From NCBI RefSeq assembly GCF_907164915.1, contig NC_061867.1:25830308-25894307 (forward strand): DNA of 64,000 nt, in the 5' to 3' direction. Every line of letters begins with the position of its first letter. Position 1 is the stretch's first letter. This stretch comes from Impatiens glandulifera. Its lineage: Eukaryota > Streptophyta > Magnoliopsida > Ericales > Balsaminaceae. This document shows, piece after piece, positions 12,691 through 25,500 of the stretch. The notes beneath the pieces are model-generated. The model was not told where the DNA came from. It saw only the letters and a list, made by a program, of their open reading frames with translations, and did not search any database. A program made the position numbers and the translations under genes.

Positions 12691-13114
12691 TCAGATTTCT
12701 CGGTACTAGCTCAAGAACATCGGTCGGACCTCTCGATTCTAAGTTTGTTTTCTCGGTCCTAGGCTAAAAGTCTCAGTCCTCAAGAACACCAAATGTTCAC
12801 TTTTTAAATTAGTTTTTTTGGATCTGATTCTTTGATCTAAGAGCTTGGGTAGCTTCACAAAGTTCCCGGGAATATATTGATCATCATCTCAAGGTATGGA
12901 TCGACTTGGATGATGATCAATTTGTTCAAAACAATTTGTGATAAAAAAATCGGGTTTTTGATTTTAAAGCTTTTTTTGAAATGAAAGGAGTAATCCATTA
13001 ACTTTCTTATATCACATATACTTAATTGATACCAAAATAAGAACACAAGTTGTTTGTTTTGACCAATTCAAGAAATCAAAATTATCATTGTAAATAATCC
13101 AATTCAAGAACTCA
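12691..13114. other. Second CTCGGTCC repeat block and unassigned sequence
   Basis: Bases 12691-12790 repeat the GGTCGGACCTCTCG and CTCGGTCCTAGGCTAA words seen at 7300-7810. The remaining bases up to the copia remnant hold nothing I recognise. Confidence 0.5.
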
Positions 13115-13296
13115 ATTCACTTAAAATAATCCAAGTCTCTTTAAAAATATGAAGAATGATATGTCCCAAAAATGTGTGATGATAAATATTAGTTTAATGT
13201 CATTTTACCTCAGATTAGAAGTGTGTCAATTAGATGATGAAATATTTTTTTTGGGCAACAAGAATTTGTGAACGAAGTTCGAGATAAATTCAATAT

Positions 13297-14536
13297 TGTT
13301 AGATAAATTATACTGGTTAAAATAAGAACTTAACAAAAACAAACTTCCTGTGCAAGAACGGTCAAGAATCTGACCGGTCAAGAATCCAACCGGTCAAGTA
13401 ATCAAACCGGTTAGAAGTCCGATCAAAGGATGTATCCAGAACCGGAAGTTATCCGGTTAACCTGAAGCTATGAACAACCGGTATACATCCTAAACCGAAA
13501 TGCAGTATCCAACCGGAAAACCGATGAAGAGACTACTTAGAGAAAGAAGTCAAGATTATCAAACTAAGTACAGTTTACAAATTGGTGTAAACATACACTT
13601 TGGGTATATGTAGAAGATGACATCAAAGGATCAGACTGTGACATTGCATATCCATACAAGTTTGATGATACTATGAAGGTTGCAGAAGATTGCCTGAAGA
13701 AACAGTTACCACTTTGGTACAAGTCAAAGGTGCAGTCTTTCAGATACAGACAACCGGCCAACCGGCAGTTGCCATATTAATTAAAGGACAAATGAAGCCG
13801 GTCTGCTTCATGCCTTGGAAGCTTAAACCGCAATTAATGCCTTTGCTCAACCAATCAGATTCAAGGATTACCCTGAAGGTATCCGTTGAAGAAATGTGAC
13901 TGTTGGCGCATTTCACCTATAAAAGAAGGAGCTGAAGAGGAGTAAATGTAGTTACCAATTCCAAGAGACACAACAATTAAGAGTTCCAACAACCCAAGTT
14001 ACAAGTTGTGTTTATCTCTCTACAAGATTAATAGTTATGTGTGCATTTGAAGTGTGATTACAATTTCTGTGAGAATTGTACAAGTGTTCATCGAGCAGTA
14101 AATAAGTTTCGATCGTGTATTGTGTTTGTGTATTCCTTAATTAATATCCTTCTCGCGGTTTCGAGAAGAAGGGGTGACGTAGGAGTTTTATCTCCGAACA
14201 TCCATAAAAACCTGTGTCTTGTTCTTTACTTTCTGCCGGTTCTACTTCCTAACCGACTTGTACTGTCCTAACCGACTTAAATCATTCTAACCGATTCACT
14301 AAACCTTAAACCGACCTCCTAAACTCCAAACCGATATTCTATAAAACCTATCTCTATTCATCCTGTGTGCGTTGCTTCAGTATGAAACAAATCACTTCCG
14401 CACTTGAACTCAGTTCAAGGGTTTGTGACAGCCTGTGTAGTATTGAAACCCGGTGTTAATTCTTAACCGGATTAACGCCAACCGTTGAGTGTTGTCAGAG
14501 ATTATCCCTTAGCCGGACCCAGTCCACTATCGGTGA
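13297..14536 (+). repeat. 5' LTR, lacking its last bases
   Basis: It aligns with 15899-17189 over almost its whole length but stops at CGGTGAT, just before the terminal CTAGATCCTAACA, which sits instead in the inverted block near 15437. U3 carries several ACCGGT palindromes between about 13370 and 13515. The 3' copy has an extra AAGAACCTTGAACG-type duplication absent here. Confidence 0.87.
13918..13925 (+). promoter_or_regulatory. LTR TATA box (TATAAAAG)
   Basis: A canonical TATAAAAG follows GACTGTTGGCGCATTTCACC and is at the same LTR position as the TATA boxes at 16555 and 29146. Transcription would start about 30 bp downstream. Confidence 0.75.
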
Positions 14537-15437
14537 TTTCTTTTAATCGGGCGTGTGTTTCAACCATCCTTCCTCTTCTAAGAGCGGTAACAACGCTCTT
14601 TGTTTTCGTCAGTTCGAACACCGACCTCTCTATTTCCACCAGTTTTTCCCATTTTTGATGAGCGGGACACTTTGGTAACATGTCGGCATAACCAACTTCC
14701 TTTCGCTAGAGAGCCCACTAATTGTAAACATCGCTCACAACATGAGCCTGCTTGAAAAGTTGCTCTATTATTTGGGAGACAAGTCCTTCTCCCAATTGTT
14801 GAATGTCGTCGTCCGCGGTTTCGTGTGCCTCCGGTTGTCTGGCTGGACCGGATTCATTATCAACATTTGTGGCCGGATTTTCATCGACGACCTTCCCCTT
14901 TCCTTTGTCTAACCGATTTTGCTCGATGTCGTTGGAGTAGGTTCGGCTAGAGCTAGATGCAGAATCCTCTGGATTAGGGATGTCGGCTTGAATATTAGCC
15001 GATCCGGATGTGTGGGGAACCGCCTTGCTTCCGGATTATTCTGTCTCTGGAGCTTTCTTCTTCCTAGACTACGATTTCCTAGGGCTAGTGGATGATTGTT
15101 TAGCGGTTGAGGCCATTTCTATGCTCGGTCGAACCGCTGTTCTCAGAAAGTGGGTAGATCTTATTATCTTGTTGGAAGGTATAAAAACACTCGGGCCGGT
15201 TTCGATATTGGAGTGGTGCATCAGCTTGCCGAGCGGAACGACATATCCCTGAGAACGTTTTGAGGTCGGATCCACCATTTCACAAAGGTTGGAGAAAACG
15301 ACCTTGACCTAGTTGATTTTAATACCTCTAACTAAACCGGCCAACATCTCAATCTTCGAGCTTGTTAGGCTTTCGTAGTTGCTTGAGTATTGAAACTAAT
15401 TGCTCTGATACCAATTGTTAGGATCTAGATCGGTCCC
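14537..15437 (-). pseudogene. Inverted fragment of the long post-pol ORF with PBS and LTR end
   Basis: The reverse strand encodes MVDPTSKRSQGYVVPLGKL, SNKIIRSTHF and a Ser/Lys-rich stretch, matching the middle of the 886-codon ORF at 37520 (MVDPSSKRSWGYAVPLGKL). It continues into a coiled-coil-like part with in-frame stops. Just 5' of it on the same strand are the PBS and the LTR end. The + strand ORF at 15010 is a shadow of this sequence. Confidence 0.85.
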
Positions 15438-15898
15438 TTCACAAGCCTCACCAACCACCGGTACCTCGGGCGGTCAAGCATCCTCCTCCGGACTTGGCAG
15501 CGATCCGTGCAATCCGGGAAAGGGAGTGATGACTGAATACCTCAAGAGATATATGCCTAAAGACAACAAGAATAGGGAATAGACTTTTAATTATCCGCTC
15601 TTTATGTCAAGTTTATAATATTTTCTATTTATATATATATATATATAAAGTATTTTTGGAAACCAACCTACAATTACTTCTTACATGGTTTTGAATATTT
15701 TAAATAAAATAATCAAAAAGGGAGAAATTAATAAGATAAAATTTTTCTTTTAAAACAAAATTTTTCTCAAATTTTTCCGAAATTTTTCAATTTTTTTTTC
15801 TCAAATCCGGCCTAACAAACTTTTAAAACAACCGGCCTACAACTTACTCCTTACATGGTTTTGAATATTTTAAATAAAATAAACAAAAAGGGAGAAAT
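15438..15898 (+). other. 3' untranslated region with two polypurine tracts
   Basis: This is in normal orientation. It begins with the C-terminal end of the long post-pol ORF (GGTACCTCGGGCGGTCAAG, as at 40065). Two copies of a TTACATGGTTTTGAATATTTTAA segment, each followed by AAAAAGGGAGAAA, lie about 170 bp apart (PPTs about 15715-15728 and 15885-15897). The second PPT abuts the LTR and should prime plus-strand DNA synthesis. Confidence 0.8.
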
Positions 15899-17189
15899 TG
15901 TTAGATAAATTAGACCGGTTAAAATAAGAACTTAACAAAAACAAATTTCCTGTGCAGGAACGGTCAAGAACCTTGAACGATCAAGAACCTTGAACGGTCA
16001 AGAATCTGACCGGTCAAGAATCCAACCGGTCAAGTAATCAAACCGGTTAGAAGTCCGATCAAAGGATGTATCCAGAACCGGAAGTTATCCGGTTAACCTA
16101 AAGCTATGAACAACCGGTAGACATCCTAAACCGAAATGCAGTATCCAACCGGAAAACCGATGAAGAGACTACTTAGAGAAAGAAGTCAAAATTATCAAAC
16201 TAAGTACAGTTTATAAATTGGTGTAAACAGACACTTTGGGTATATGCAGAAGATGACATCAAAGGATCAGACTGTGACATTGCCATATCCATACAAGTCT
16301 GATGATACTCTGAAGGTTGCAGAAGATTGCCTGAAGAAACAGTTACCACTTTGGTACAAGTCAAAGGTGCAGTCTTCCAGATATAGACAACCGACCAACC
16401 GAAAGTTGCCATATTAAGTAAAAGACAAATGAAGCCGCTCTTCTTCATTCCTTGGAAGCTTAAACCGCAATTAATGCCTCTGCTCAACCAATTAGATTCA
16501 AGGATTACCCTGAAGGTATCCGTTGAAGAAATGTGACCGTTGGCACATTTCACCTATAAAAGAAGGAGCTGAAGAGGAGTAAATGTAGTTACCAATTCCA
16601 AGAGACACAAAAATTAAGAGTTCCAACAACTCAAGTTACAAGTTGTGTTTATCTCTCTACAAGATTAAAAGTTTAAGTGTGCATTTGAAGTGTGATTACA
16701 ATTTCTGTGAGAATTGTACAAGTGTTTATCGAGCAGTAAATAAGTCTCGATCGTGTATTGTGTTTGTGTATTTCTTAGTGAATATCCTTCTCGCGGTTTC
16801 GAGAAGAAGGGGTGATGTAGGAGTTTTATCTCCGAACATCCATAAAAACCTGTGTCTTGTTCTTTACTTTATGCCGGTTCTACTTCTTAACCGACTTGTA
16901 CTGTCCTAACCGACTTACATCATTCTAACCGATTCACTAAACCTTAAACCGACCTTCTAAACTCCAAACCGATATTCTCCTAAACCTATCTCTATTCATC
17001 CTGTGTGCGTTGCTTCAGTCTGAAACAAATCACTTCCGCACTTGAACTCAGTTCAAGGGTTTGTGACAACCTGTGTAGTATTGAAACCCGATGTTAATTC
17101 TTAACCGGATTAACGCCAACCATTGAGTGTTATCAGAGATTATACCTTAGCCGGACCCCGGTCCACTATCGGTGATCTAGATCCTAACA
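15899..17189 (+). repeat. 3' LTR (1,291 bp)
   Basis: It runs from TGTTAG immediately after the PPT to CTAACA immediately before the AATAT duplication. U3 has repeated AACCGGTCAAG words, TATAAAAG is at 16555-16562, and the U5 block CCGCACTTGAACTCAGTTC is near 17036. The ORFs at 16200(-) and 16643(+) lie inside it and are not genes. Confidence 0.88.
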
Positions 17190-17412
17190 AATATGTTGAG
17201 TAGCAAACCAGTGGCTACCTTATGGAGTTTGGAGCTAAATTGAGCAGGAAAGAAAAGGGAGAAAATGTGGATCCCACACTATTCAAAAGTCTCGTTGGAT
17301 GTCGAAGGTATTTGACATGTACTACGCCGAATATTCTTTTTAGTGTGAAAATTATTAGTCAATTCATGGAAGGTTCCTACAACGGAGCACATGAAGGCAT
17401 CAAAAAGGATTT

Positions 17413-17896
17413 TTTTTTGGAAAAACGACTTAGCGTCATTTTATTAAAAATTCCCCCAAACGGGAAAAAAAACCATGAGTTTAAGAGATCATTTTAGACA
17501 GGCCTAGAATGATTTTGAAGTTGTAACATTCTGAATAAAAGCTAAAAAGCTAAAAACGTAAATGAATTATATGTTTACAATGTTTTCAATTCTAGTAAGT
17601 TTAAAAAACGGTAAACTCCAGTTCCTGCAGATATTCCAGTTCTGCTCCGTGCTTGGAATTCCTCTCCACGTTCTCGCGAGGATGCTGCAATCCGATACAA
17701 TATCTTTTCATAACTCATCAACGCTCCTGCGGGTTCTTCCATATACCATTGCATTCCGTTCTTGTCAAATGTTATACACCACTGCTCTAAAGCCACACTT
17801 GAACACGCTTGCTGCAAATCTATTTCCCTTGGCTTTGAGTAGTGTTGTTTCCATTTGCTCGGGAAACTAATCAGCTCCAGACTTTTATAGAATCTG
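17413..17896 (-). mobile_element. 5'-truncated LINE-like retroposon
   Basis: A 484-bp insertion starts with a T run on the + strand, i.e. a poly(A) tail when read on the minus strand. It is flanked by an imperfect 13-bp duplication, TCAAAAAGGATTT (17400-17412) and TCAAAGAGGATTT (17897-17909). Tail plus variable long duplication is the hallmark of target-primed insertion. The minus-strand ORF of 80 codons (17575-17817) may be the end of a LINE ORF2, but I see no diagnostic RT motif. It lies in copia remnant copy A. Confidence 0.75.
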
Positions 17897-18140
17897 TCAA
17901 AGAGGATTTTGAGATATTTGAAACGTACTATTGATTTTGGACTATTTTATTCATCGTCCAAGGAATTTCAACTTGTTGGATATACCGATAGTAAAAGATA
18001 ATCCAATGACCATGCTTTTGGAAGTTTATGGGTAAATCATAATTTTGCTAAACATTAATCTCATTATTTATATTTATCTTTTAGAGTAACAATTGAAATC
18101 TAAAAGAAACTAGAAAACTAGCAGCATAAAAAACTAGAAA

Positions 18141-18990
18141 ATATTCCAATTGGACGTGAAGTCAACATTTCTTGAGGAGGATGTTGTTGAGGAGCAACCA
18201 AAAGGCTATGTGATGAAAGGACAAAAAGTGAAAGTATTAAAGTTGAAGAGGGCTTTGTACGGTCTCAAATAAGCGCCTCGAGCATGGTATAGTCAGAATG
18301 ATCGTGATAAAGGATTTGAAATATGTCCACATGAGTATGCACTTTATGTGAAAATAGATAAAAATGGAGATTCTTTTTTCGTTTGTCTCTAAGTGGATTA
18401 TCTTATTTTCACTAAAAATAATCCGAGTCTCTTTGAAAATTTAAAAAATGTTATCTCCCATTAATTTGAGATGACAGATATTGGTATAATATTATTTTAT
18501 CTCGGATTAGAAGTGCGTCAATTGAATGATGGAATTTTTTTGGGCAACAACCATATGTGAAGAAAGTTCGAGATAGATTCAATATGTTGAATAGAAAACT
18601 AGTGGCTACCCCTATGGATGTTGGAGGTAAAGTGAGCAAGAACTAAAAGGGAGAAAATGTGGATCTCACAATGTTAAAAAGTATCATTTCATGTCTAAGG
18701 TATTTGACATGTTCTCGGCTGAATATTTTTTTTACTGTGAGAATTATTAGTTGATTCATGGAGGTTCCCACGACGGAGCTCATGAAGGTGACCAAGAGGA
18801 TTTTGAGATATTTGAAACGTACTATTTGATTTTGGACTATTTTATTCATCGACCAAAGAATTTCAACTTGTTGGATATCCCGATAGTGAAAGATAATTCA
18901 TTGACCGTGCTTTTGGAATTTTATGGGTAAATAATAATTTCGATAAACATTATTCTCATTATTTATTTTTATCTTTTAGATAAACTATTG
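18141..18990 (+). pseudogene. Copia reverse transcriptase remnant, copy B
   Basis: On + it encodes DVKSTFLEEDVVEEQPKGY, then LKRALYGLK and APRAWY, a VDYLIFTKNNPSLFENLKN stretch and a LGLEVRQL segment, followed by a tail like copy A. It contains several stops and frameshifts. From about 18410 to the end it is a diverged second copy of copy A in the same orientation, uninterrupted by the insertions. So the two are either a tandem duplication older than those insertions or two neighbouring insertions. Confidence 0.8.
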
Positions 18991-19218
18991 CAATCTTTAA
19001 ATGATAATCCTATTTGGACTGATCCATCTCCCGTTATTCTGGTTTAAAGATCCAGAGGAAGTTAATACTTTCTTTTTTGTAGCTCTATTTTAATTAAACA
19101 CAAAGTTTTCATAATTTTTACAAGGAATCGTTGATGCATTTAGACACGTCTTTCTCACCTCTAACAAGCTCTATTACCATACTGTCTGCTCTTGTAAAAC
19201 CTGCATTTCTATGAGGAG

Positions 19219-19432
19219 AAAACATTTTGGGTTATACAGTAATAAATAAATAAATAAACAATGTTTGTTATTATTGTCTTTAAATAACATAATATATATA
19301 CATATAATGTTACAAAGAAATAAAGTAAACATTTTGGGTTATACAGTAATAAATAAATAAATAAACAATGTTTGTTATTATTGTCTTTAAATAACATAAT
19401 ATATATACATATAATGTTACAAAGAAATAAAG
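19219..19432. repeat. Two tandem copies of a 107-bp unit
   Basis: AACATTTTGGGTTATACAG begins at 19221 and again at 19328, and the whole unit to AAGAAATAAAGTAAA is repeated nearly without change. The small ORFs on both strands here follow from the repeat. Confidence 0.9.
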
Positions 19433-19549
19433 TAAAATCAAATATAAGAAGAATGAAATCACCGAATAAAAAAGTTGATTTGAGGCATGTACTTAGCACA
19501 TTTCCTTTAAAACAATTATACTGTCTCCTCTTGTGCTGGAGCTTATTGC

Positions 19550-20434
19550 AGATGACTATCTTCCAGTGTACAACGAATCTAGTAGTGATTCAACACTAGA
19601 ATTTCTATGCAGAAAACTAGATAAAGCACCTTAATCGATCACCATGTTTCAACGGACATACGACGAGCCAAAAATTCGTAGAACACTTGGTTGAGTAAAA
19701 AACTCGAAAGCAACTGTCTTCTAGGATATAACGAATCTAGTAGTGATTCAGCACTAGAATTACTACGCAGTAAACTCGACAAAGATCTGAATCGATCATC
19801 GAGTTTCAACAAAAATACGACGAGTCAAAAACTCGAAGAACACTCTATTGAGTGAAAAACTCGAAGAATACTTAGTTGAGTGAAGAACTAAAAGAACACT
19901 CAAGAAAATAAAAACAAAAAACAATTCGAATTTTTGAGAGATAATGAAATGAGTGAAGAAGAGACCTATAGAATAGATGATCTGAATGAATTAGAGAATT
20001 GATGATTTTATATTGTCAAAAAGCTAAACCATTATTAAAATTATCAATTGATTCAATAGTTGGCATCATTTGCCTCTTAATTTATCTTGACGTTTTCTCT
20101 TCATTATGAAGTACTTTTTGTCAAAACTAATTAAGGAATTTAAAATTTAATATTAAAATTACATGATTTTTCAATTTATTAATAATAATATTAAATTATT
20201 ATAATAATTAATTAATAATAATAACAAACTAATGTAAGTTACATTACAAAAATAACAACATTTTGTTAATTGCTTTTTAATGCATTTTAATTTAAATAAT
20301 TCAAATAAACATTTGGATCAAATTTCATTTGAATTCATGTTTGAATTTAGTGTGAATTTTGTTTGATTTTATTAACACAAATTTTAATTTTCATTTATTA
20401 ATAAAATTTATAAATTAGTTTAAAATTCCAACAA
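19550..20434 (-). mobile_element. Copia LTR-like remnant
   Basis: On the minus strand the sequence starts TGTTGGAATTTTAAAC at 20434 and runs to the ACTACTAGATTCGTT region near 19570, a wording I associate with Tork-type LTR ends. An approximately 157-bp direct repeat (AACGAATCTAGTAGTGATTC at 19572 and 19729) lies at its end. No PBS, PPT or duplication was found, so limits and family are tentative. Confidence 0.4.
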
Positions 20435-20837
20435 ATAGATTGAATTATTGAGAAGATGGAAGCATGGTTGATTATTTCTCTTTTGGAGTGTGAAAAATAA
20501 GCATAGTCTTAGAACCCATCATAATAATTAGTACGTAGTTGAATGAATGAGAAGGGATTTACCGCATTATCAATTTGAGTTTCGTAGAAAATATGAATCC
20601 CTATTCAAAGTGCAACGCTCACAATCCCTATAGGAATTGCCACTACCCAGCCCCGAGAATTGTGAGGTCTAATACAAATTCAAATTTTGCGACCCCACAA
20701 AATTAAAATTAATATAATATTTATACATTTTTATCAAAAACTAATTATATATATAACAATATTAACTTGTATACAAATTATTTCTATAATAGCGTTGGAT
20801 TTATGATAAAATATTTAAAACATTAGATATAGACAGG

Positions 20838-21000
20838 GCAGACTATAATATAAACAATATAAACAACATAATTATGATTAGTGATATAAAAACAGAGTAT
20901 AATATAAACAATATAAACAACATAATTATGATTAGTGATATAAAAGCAGACTATAATATAAACAATATAAACAACATAATTATGATTAGTGATATAAAAG
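20838..21000. repeat. Three tandem copies of a 54-bp unit
   Basis: TATAATATAAACAATATAAA begins at 20844, 20898 and 20952, giving an exact 54-bp period. The unit is AT-rich and non-coding. Confidence 0.9.
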
Positions 21001-21649
21001 GGTTAAAATAAGGATGGATAGAAAATGAGCCTAATATTAAATATACAAAATATTATAAAAATGAATAAATTGCTTACCAATTACAATATATATAGAGAAT
21101 AAAATTAGTATATTATTATATTATATATAATATGGAGAGAAAAATAAAAAATATTTTATTATATAATATGGAGAGAAAAAAATTAATATATTATTATATA
21201 AAATATGGAGAGAGAAAAAGTTAACATATTATAAGAAAATAAATAGAAAAATAATATAATATTATAACTAAAAATTTGGGATATTGAAAAGTGGTGTATA
21301 TACAATTGCATTAGGTTGTATTACCCTTCCACCAAATCTGCAATTACTTAGTAGATAAATCATCTCAAGAAAAATAAATAATAATATAATAATAAAGTTT
21401 TCTGACTAACACATCGGATTTTGGTTGATTTGAGATGTGATGCAAAATTAAGAGGATTTCAACGACATATAAAAAAGGATTGAATTGATATGTTTATTGA
21501 GCATGAGCTACACATACTTTCTAAATTGTGACAATATAACACTCTATAATGAATCTACTTGTTATCTGTTTGTATTTGATTTGTTCTTTCCATAAACTTG
21601 TTATTATGTAGAAGTTAATAATTGTTTTCCTTGTTTGAATTTAAATATT

Positions 21650-22158
21650 TTTCAGCTTTTGATATCGGGAAGAGTTGATGAATTTGATAATGATCTCCAA
21701 AGTAACACTAACTATAATCGGTTAGATTTATCTAATTTAAATCTTAATAATTTATCTGTATGAGAATTTAAAACTATGATTAGAGAAAGTATACATGTAC
21801 TCATCTTCTAATTTTTTAGAATTTGAATGATTTATTATTTTCTCTTCCTTTAGAAATGGAATAGATCTTCCAATTGATGAGTACGTTAAATTAGTTTCCT
21901 CTCTCTATTCATGGGAACGCAAAAAAGAAATTGATCGTACCTCAAATGTGACCATACCGTTACATTTTGGTTTGAACATTTCTAATTTAACCCTTCATAA
22001 AATTAGAAGTTTTATTTATGTATCCTCACTTTATATTCATGACAAATACACCTATAAGTCTATAAACTTGATTTCACATTAGATCACATTATTTTGACTA
22101 ATTTAAAAGATGACATTTGTACAATTATTTATTATAATATGACTCATAAATTCCAACA
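21650..22158 (-). repeat. 3' LTR of the Tork-like element (far limit approximate)
   Basis: It starts TGTTGGAATTTATG at 22158 on the minus strand right after the PPT. Features such as a GTAACGGTATGGTCAC block and an ATAGAGAGAGGAAACTAA segment are as I remember for this LTR type. I could not fix its far end. Confidence 0.55.
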
Positions 22159-22559
22159 ATGTCCCACTAGATCACGTATTACAAAAATAAGTGTGTCAAC
22201 CATAATGCGCCCGAAGTTTTCTGTCAACATAGACATATGTTGTATAAACAATCTTAACAATTAATTATATTAATATAGGACCAAGTGATCGTCATTGTAA
22301 TTCATCACAACTACACCTAAATTGATCCCATAAATCAATAAAATTAACTAACAAATCATATCATGAATGTGAGGAATGAAAATTCTACGCACAGTAATTT
22401 TTTAATGTCAATTTTCAATTGGTCCTACTTAAGTGAGATAAAATTTTAACATTAATGTAAAAAATATCTTTAAATATTATCATAACTGAAAAAATATAAT
22501 TGTATACACAAATACTTTAAAATCATAACATAACAATATAATATAAACTCTCACTTAAA

Positions 22560-25500
22560 CTAAAAATTCTCAAATACTAAAATACCCATGTGAACAATGT
22601 GCTCATAAAAGATCTTAGGTACCAAGACTTTTGTAAGAAGATCTACTAACATGGAGTTTGTTCCTATACGCTCTATGCTTAATTGTTTATTATATACTAT
22701 TTCCTTAACAACAAGGAATTTAATGTCAATAAATTTTGACTTTGTTGTACTCATGTTGTTATTGGAATAAATACGACTAATCTATTGTCATAGTAAAGTT
22801 TTAGTTGTCTTTCAAATCCTTCCATAATACACAACAAAATTTCATAGCCATAAACCATGATTAGATCCCTTATAACAAGCTATGAATTCAGTTGCCATGG
22901 TAGGAAGAAGCTACAAGTGATTGTTTAGCACTCTTCCAGGATATAACTTCTCCAGCTAATAGATAAACATAGTCTGAAGTTGATCTTCTACTATCTTGGA
23001 ATCCCACAAAATCAGACTCAGAATATCCAATGATCTCAAATTTATATGACCTCTGATATATGAGCATGTAATCTTTTGTTTTCTATAAATATCTCACAAC
23101 CCTTTTGGATGCTTTCTAATGATCTAATGTTGTGTTACTAAGATATTTGCCAAAAAATCCAACAATATACGCAATTTTAGGACGTGTGCATACTTAAGCA
23201 TACATAAAACTCCCAATAACGGAAGCATAGGGAATTGATTTCATTTCTTCAATTTCATCAAATTCCTTCAGGGAATTGGTTGAGACTAAATTTGTCTCCT
23301 TTAATGATAGGGATATCTAAAGGTTTACTATCACTGTATTAATATAGTTTCTTTAAGATAACCCAAAGATATCTCGAGAATGATCTCAATGTATTTGTAT
23401 TCCTAATACAAAAGAAGCTTCCCCAAGTTATTTCATTTCAAAATTCTTTGATAGAAATTTATTGGTTTCATACAACATGCTTAAATCATTTCTGGAAAGT
23501 AATATGTCATCCATATACAAAACAAAAAAAATATGTTTGTTCATAATAAATTTTTAATACACACATTCATCAACGACATTACCTTGTAACCAAATGAGAT
23601 AATAATTTGGTGAAATTTGTGATATCATTGACGAGAAGCTTGTTTGAGCCCATAAATGGATTTTCTCAATTTATATATCATATTCTTTGAGTCTCCCAAT
23701 ACAAAGTTTTCTGGTTACACCATATAGATTGTTTCTTCAATATCTCTATTGAGAAATGATGTCTTGACATCTATTTGGTGAAGCTTCATATCAAACTATG
23801 CAACGAATGACATGATTTTCCTAAAAGAGTCTTTCGATTTAACTAGAGAAAATGTCTCTTAAAAGTCAATTCATTCCTTCTAAGAATAACCTTTTGTTAA
23901 AAGACGAGCATTATATTTGTCAACATTACCCTTTGAATCCTGTTTGGTTTTAAAAATCAATTTACAACCAATAGGTTTCTTTCCTTCTAGTAATGGGAGA
24001 AGTTCCCAAAAGTTATTGTCTAGCATAGATTTATACTCTTCGTTCATTGCATAAATCCAATTTTTATAATTAGTATCCTTTATGACATGTTGGAAGCTCA
24101 TAGGGTCATTTTACATTTTACCACCACTATCCTCATTTTCTTGAACAAAAACTATAGAATTATTTGATATAGCAGTTCTCCTTTCTCTAGTGGATCGTCT
24201 TAAAATTACTTGTTCTTGAGGTTGTTGAGTTTGTTCTTCATGAGATTGTTCAACAAAATCTTGTTGCTCTTCTTTTTGAACTTGATCATCAATAGAATCA
24301 ATTTCATCAAATTCCTTTAGGGAATTGGTTGAGACTAAATTTGTCTCCTTTAATGATAGGGATATCTAAAGGTTTACTATCACTGTATTAATATAGTTTC
24401 TTTAAGATAACCCAAAGATATCTCGAGAATGATCTCAATGTATTTGTATTCCTAATACAAAAGAAGCTTCCCCAAGTTATTTCATTTCAAAATTCTTTGA
24501 TAGAAATTTATTGGTTTCATACAACATGCTTAAATCATTTCTGGAAAGTAATATGTCATCCATATACAAAACAAAAAAAATATGTTTGTTCATAATAAAT
24601 TTTTAATACACACATTCATCAACGACATTACCTTGTAACCAAATGAGATAATAATTTGGTGAAATTTGTGATATCATTGACGAGAAGCTTGTTTGAGCCC
24701 ATAAATGGATTTTCTCAATTTATATATCATATTCTTTGAGTCTCCCAATACAAAGTTTTCTGGTTACACCATATAGATTGTTTCTTCAATATCTCTATTG
24801 AGAAATGATGTCTTGACATCTATTTGGTGAAGCTTCATATCAAACTATGCAACGAATGACATGATTTTCCTAAAAGAGTCTTTCGATTTAACTAGAGAAA
24901 ATGTCTCTTAATAGTCAATTCATTCCTTCTAAGAATAACCTTTTGTTAAAAGACGAGCATTATATTTGTCAACATTACCCTTTGAATCCTGTTTGGTTTT
25001 AAAAATCAATTTACAACCAATAGGTTTCTTTCCTTCTAGTAATGGGAGAAGCTCCCAAAAGTTATTGTCTAGCATAGATTTATACTCTTCGTTCATTGCA
25101 TAAATCCAATTTTTATAATTAGTATCCTTTATGACATGTTGGAAGCTCATAGGGTCATTTTACATTTTACCACCACTATCCTCATTTTCTTGAACAAAAA
25201 CTATAGAATTATTTGATATAGCAGTTCTCCTTTCTCTAGTGGATCGTCTTAAAATTACTTGTTCTTGAGGTTGTTGAGTTTGTTCTTCATGAGATTGTTC
25301 AACAAAATCTTGTTGCTCTTCTTTTTGAACTTGATCATCAATAGAATTAAAATTCATACCAATGTCAAAAGCATTTGAGATATGAATCAAGTCTTCCTCA
25401 ATAGAAATTGTCTTCAAAGAAAAAGTAATTTCTCCCATCAAACTCATTATCCTAAAAAAATATTGCAGTTTTCGTCTCAAAGATTTTTTTAACTTGGGAT

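Larger units (their letters stand above)
13297..17189 (+). mobile_element. Non-autonomous Sirevirus-like LTR element with internal deletion and inversion
   Basis: The element starts TGTTAG at 13297, ends CTAACA at 17189 and is flanked by the 5-bp duplication AATAT (13292-13296 and 17190-17194). Only part of the third post-pol ORF and the 3' untranslated region remain between the LTRs; gag and pol are absent. The block about 14537-15437 is inverted: on the reverse strand it reads LTR end, the PBS (TGGTATCAGAGC), then a jump straight into the middle of the long post-pol ORF. The 3' end keeps two polypurine tracts, as in the 13-kb relative. It could only move using proteins from a related element, and with its PBS inverted may no longer do so. 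Confidence 0.9.
13115..18090 (+). pseudogene. Copia reverse transcriptase remnant, copy A (split by two insertions)
   Basis: Three pieces read in order as the end of a copia RT and the start of the connection/RNase H. 13115-13296 covers the region before the conserved LGLEV-like segment. 17190-17412 encodes a stretch like KPVAT..MEFGAKLSRKEKGENVDP and LTCTTPNILFS. 17897-18090 encodes LVGYTDS-like RNase H start. The first break is the LTR element at 13297-17189 with an AATAT duplication; the second is the LINE-like insertion at 17413-17896. The 91-codon ORF at 17222 is the best-preserved part. It probably belongs to an Ivana/Oryco-type lineage, judged from memory of motif wording. It is clearly dead, with stops and missing gag, protease and integrase. 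Confidence 0.8.
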
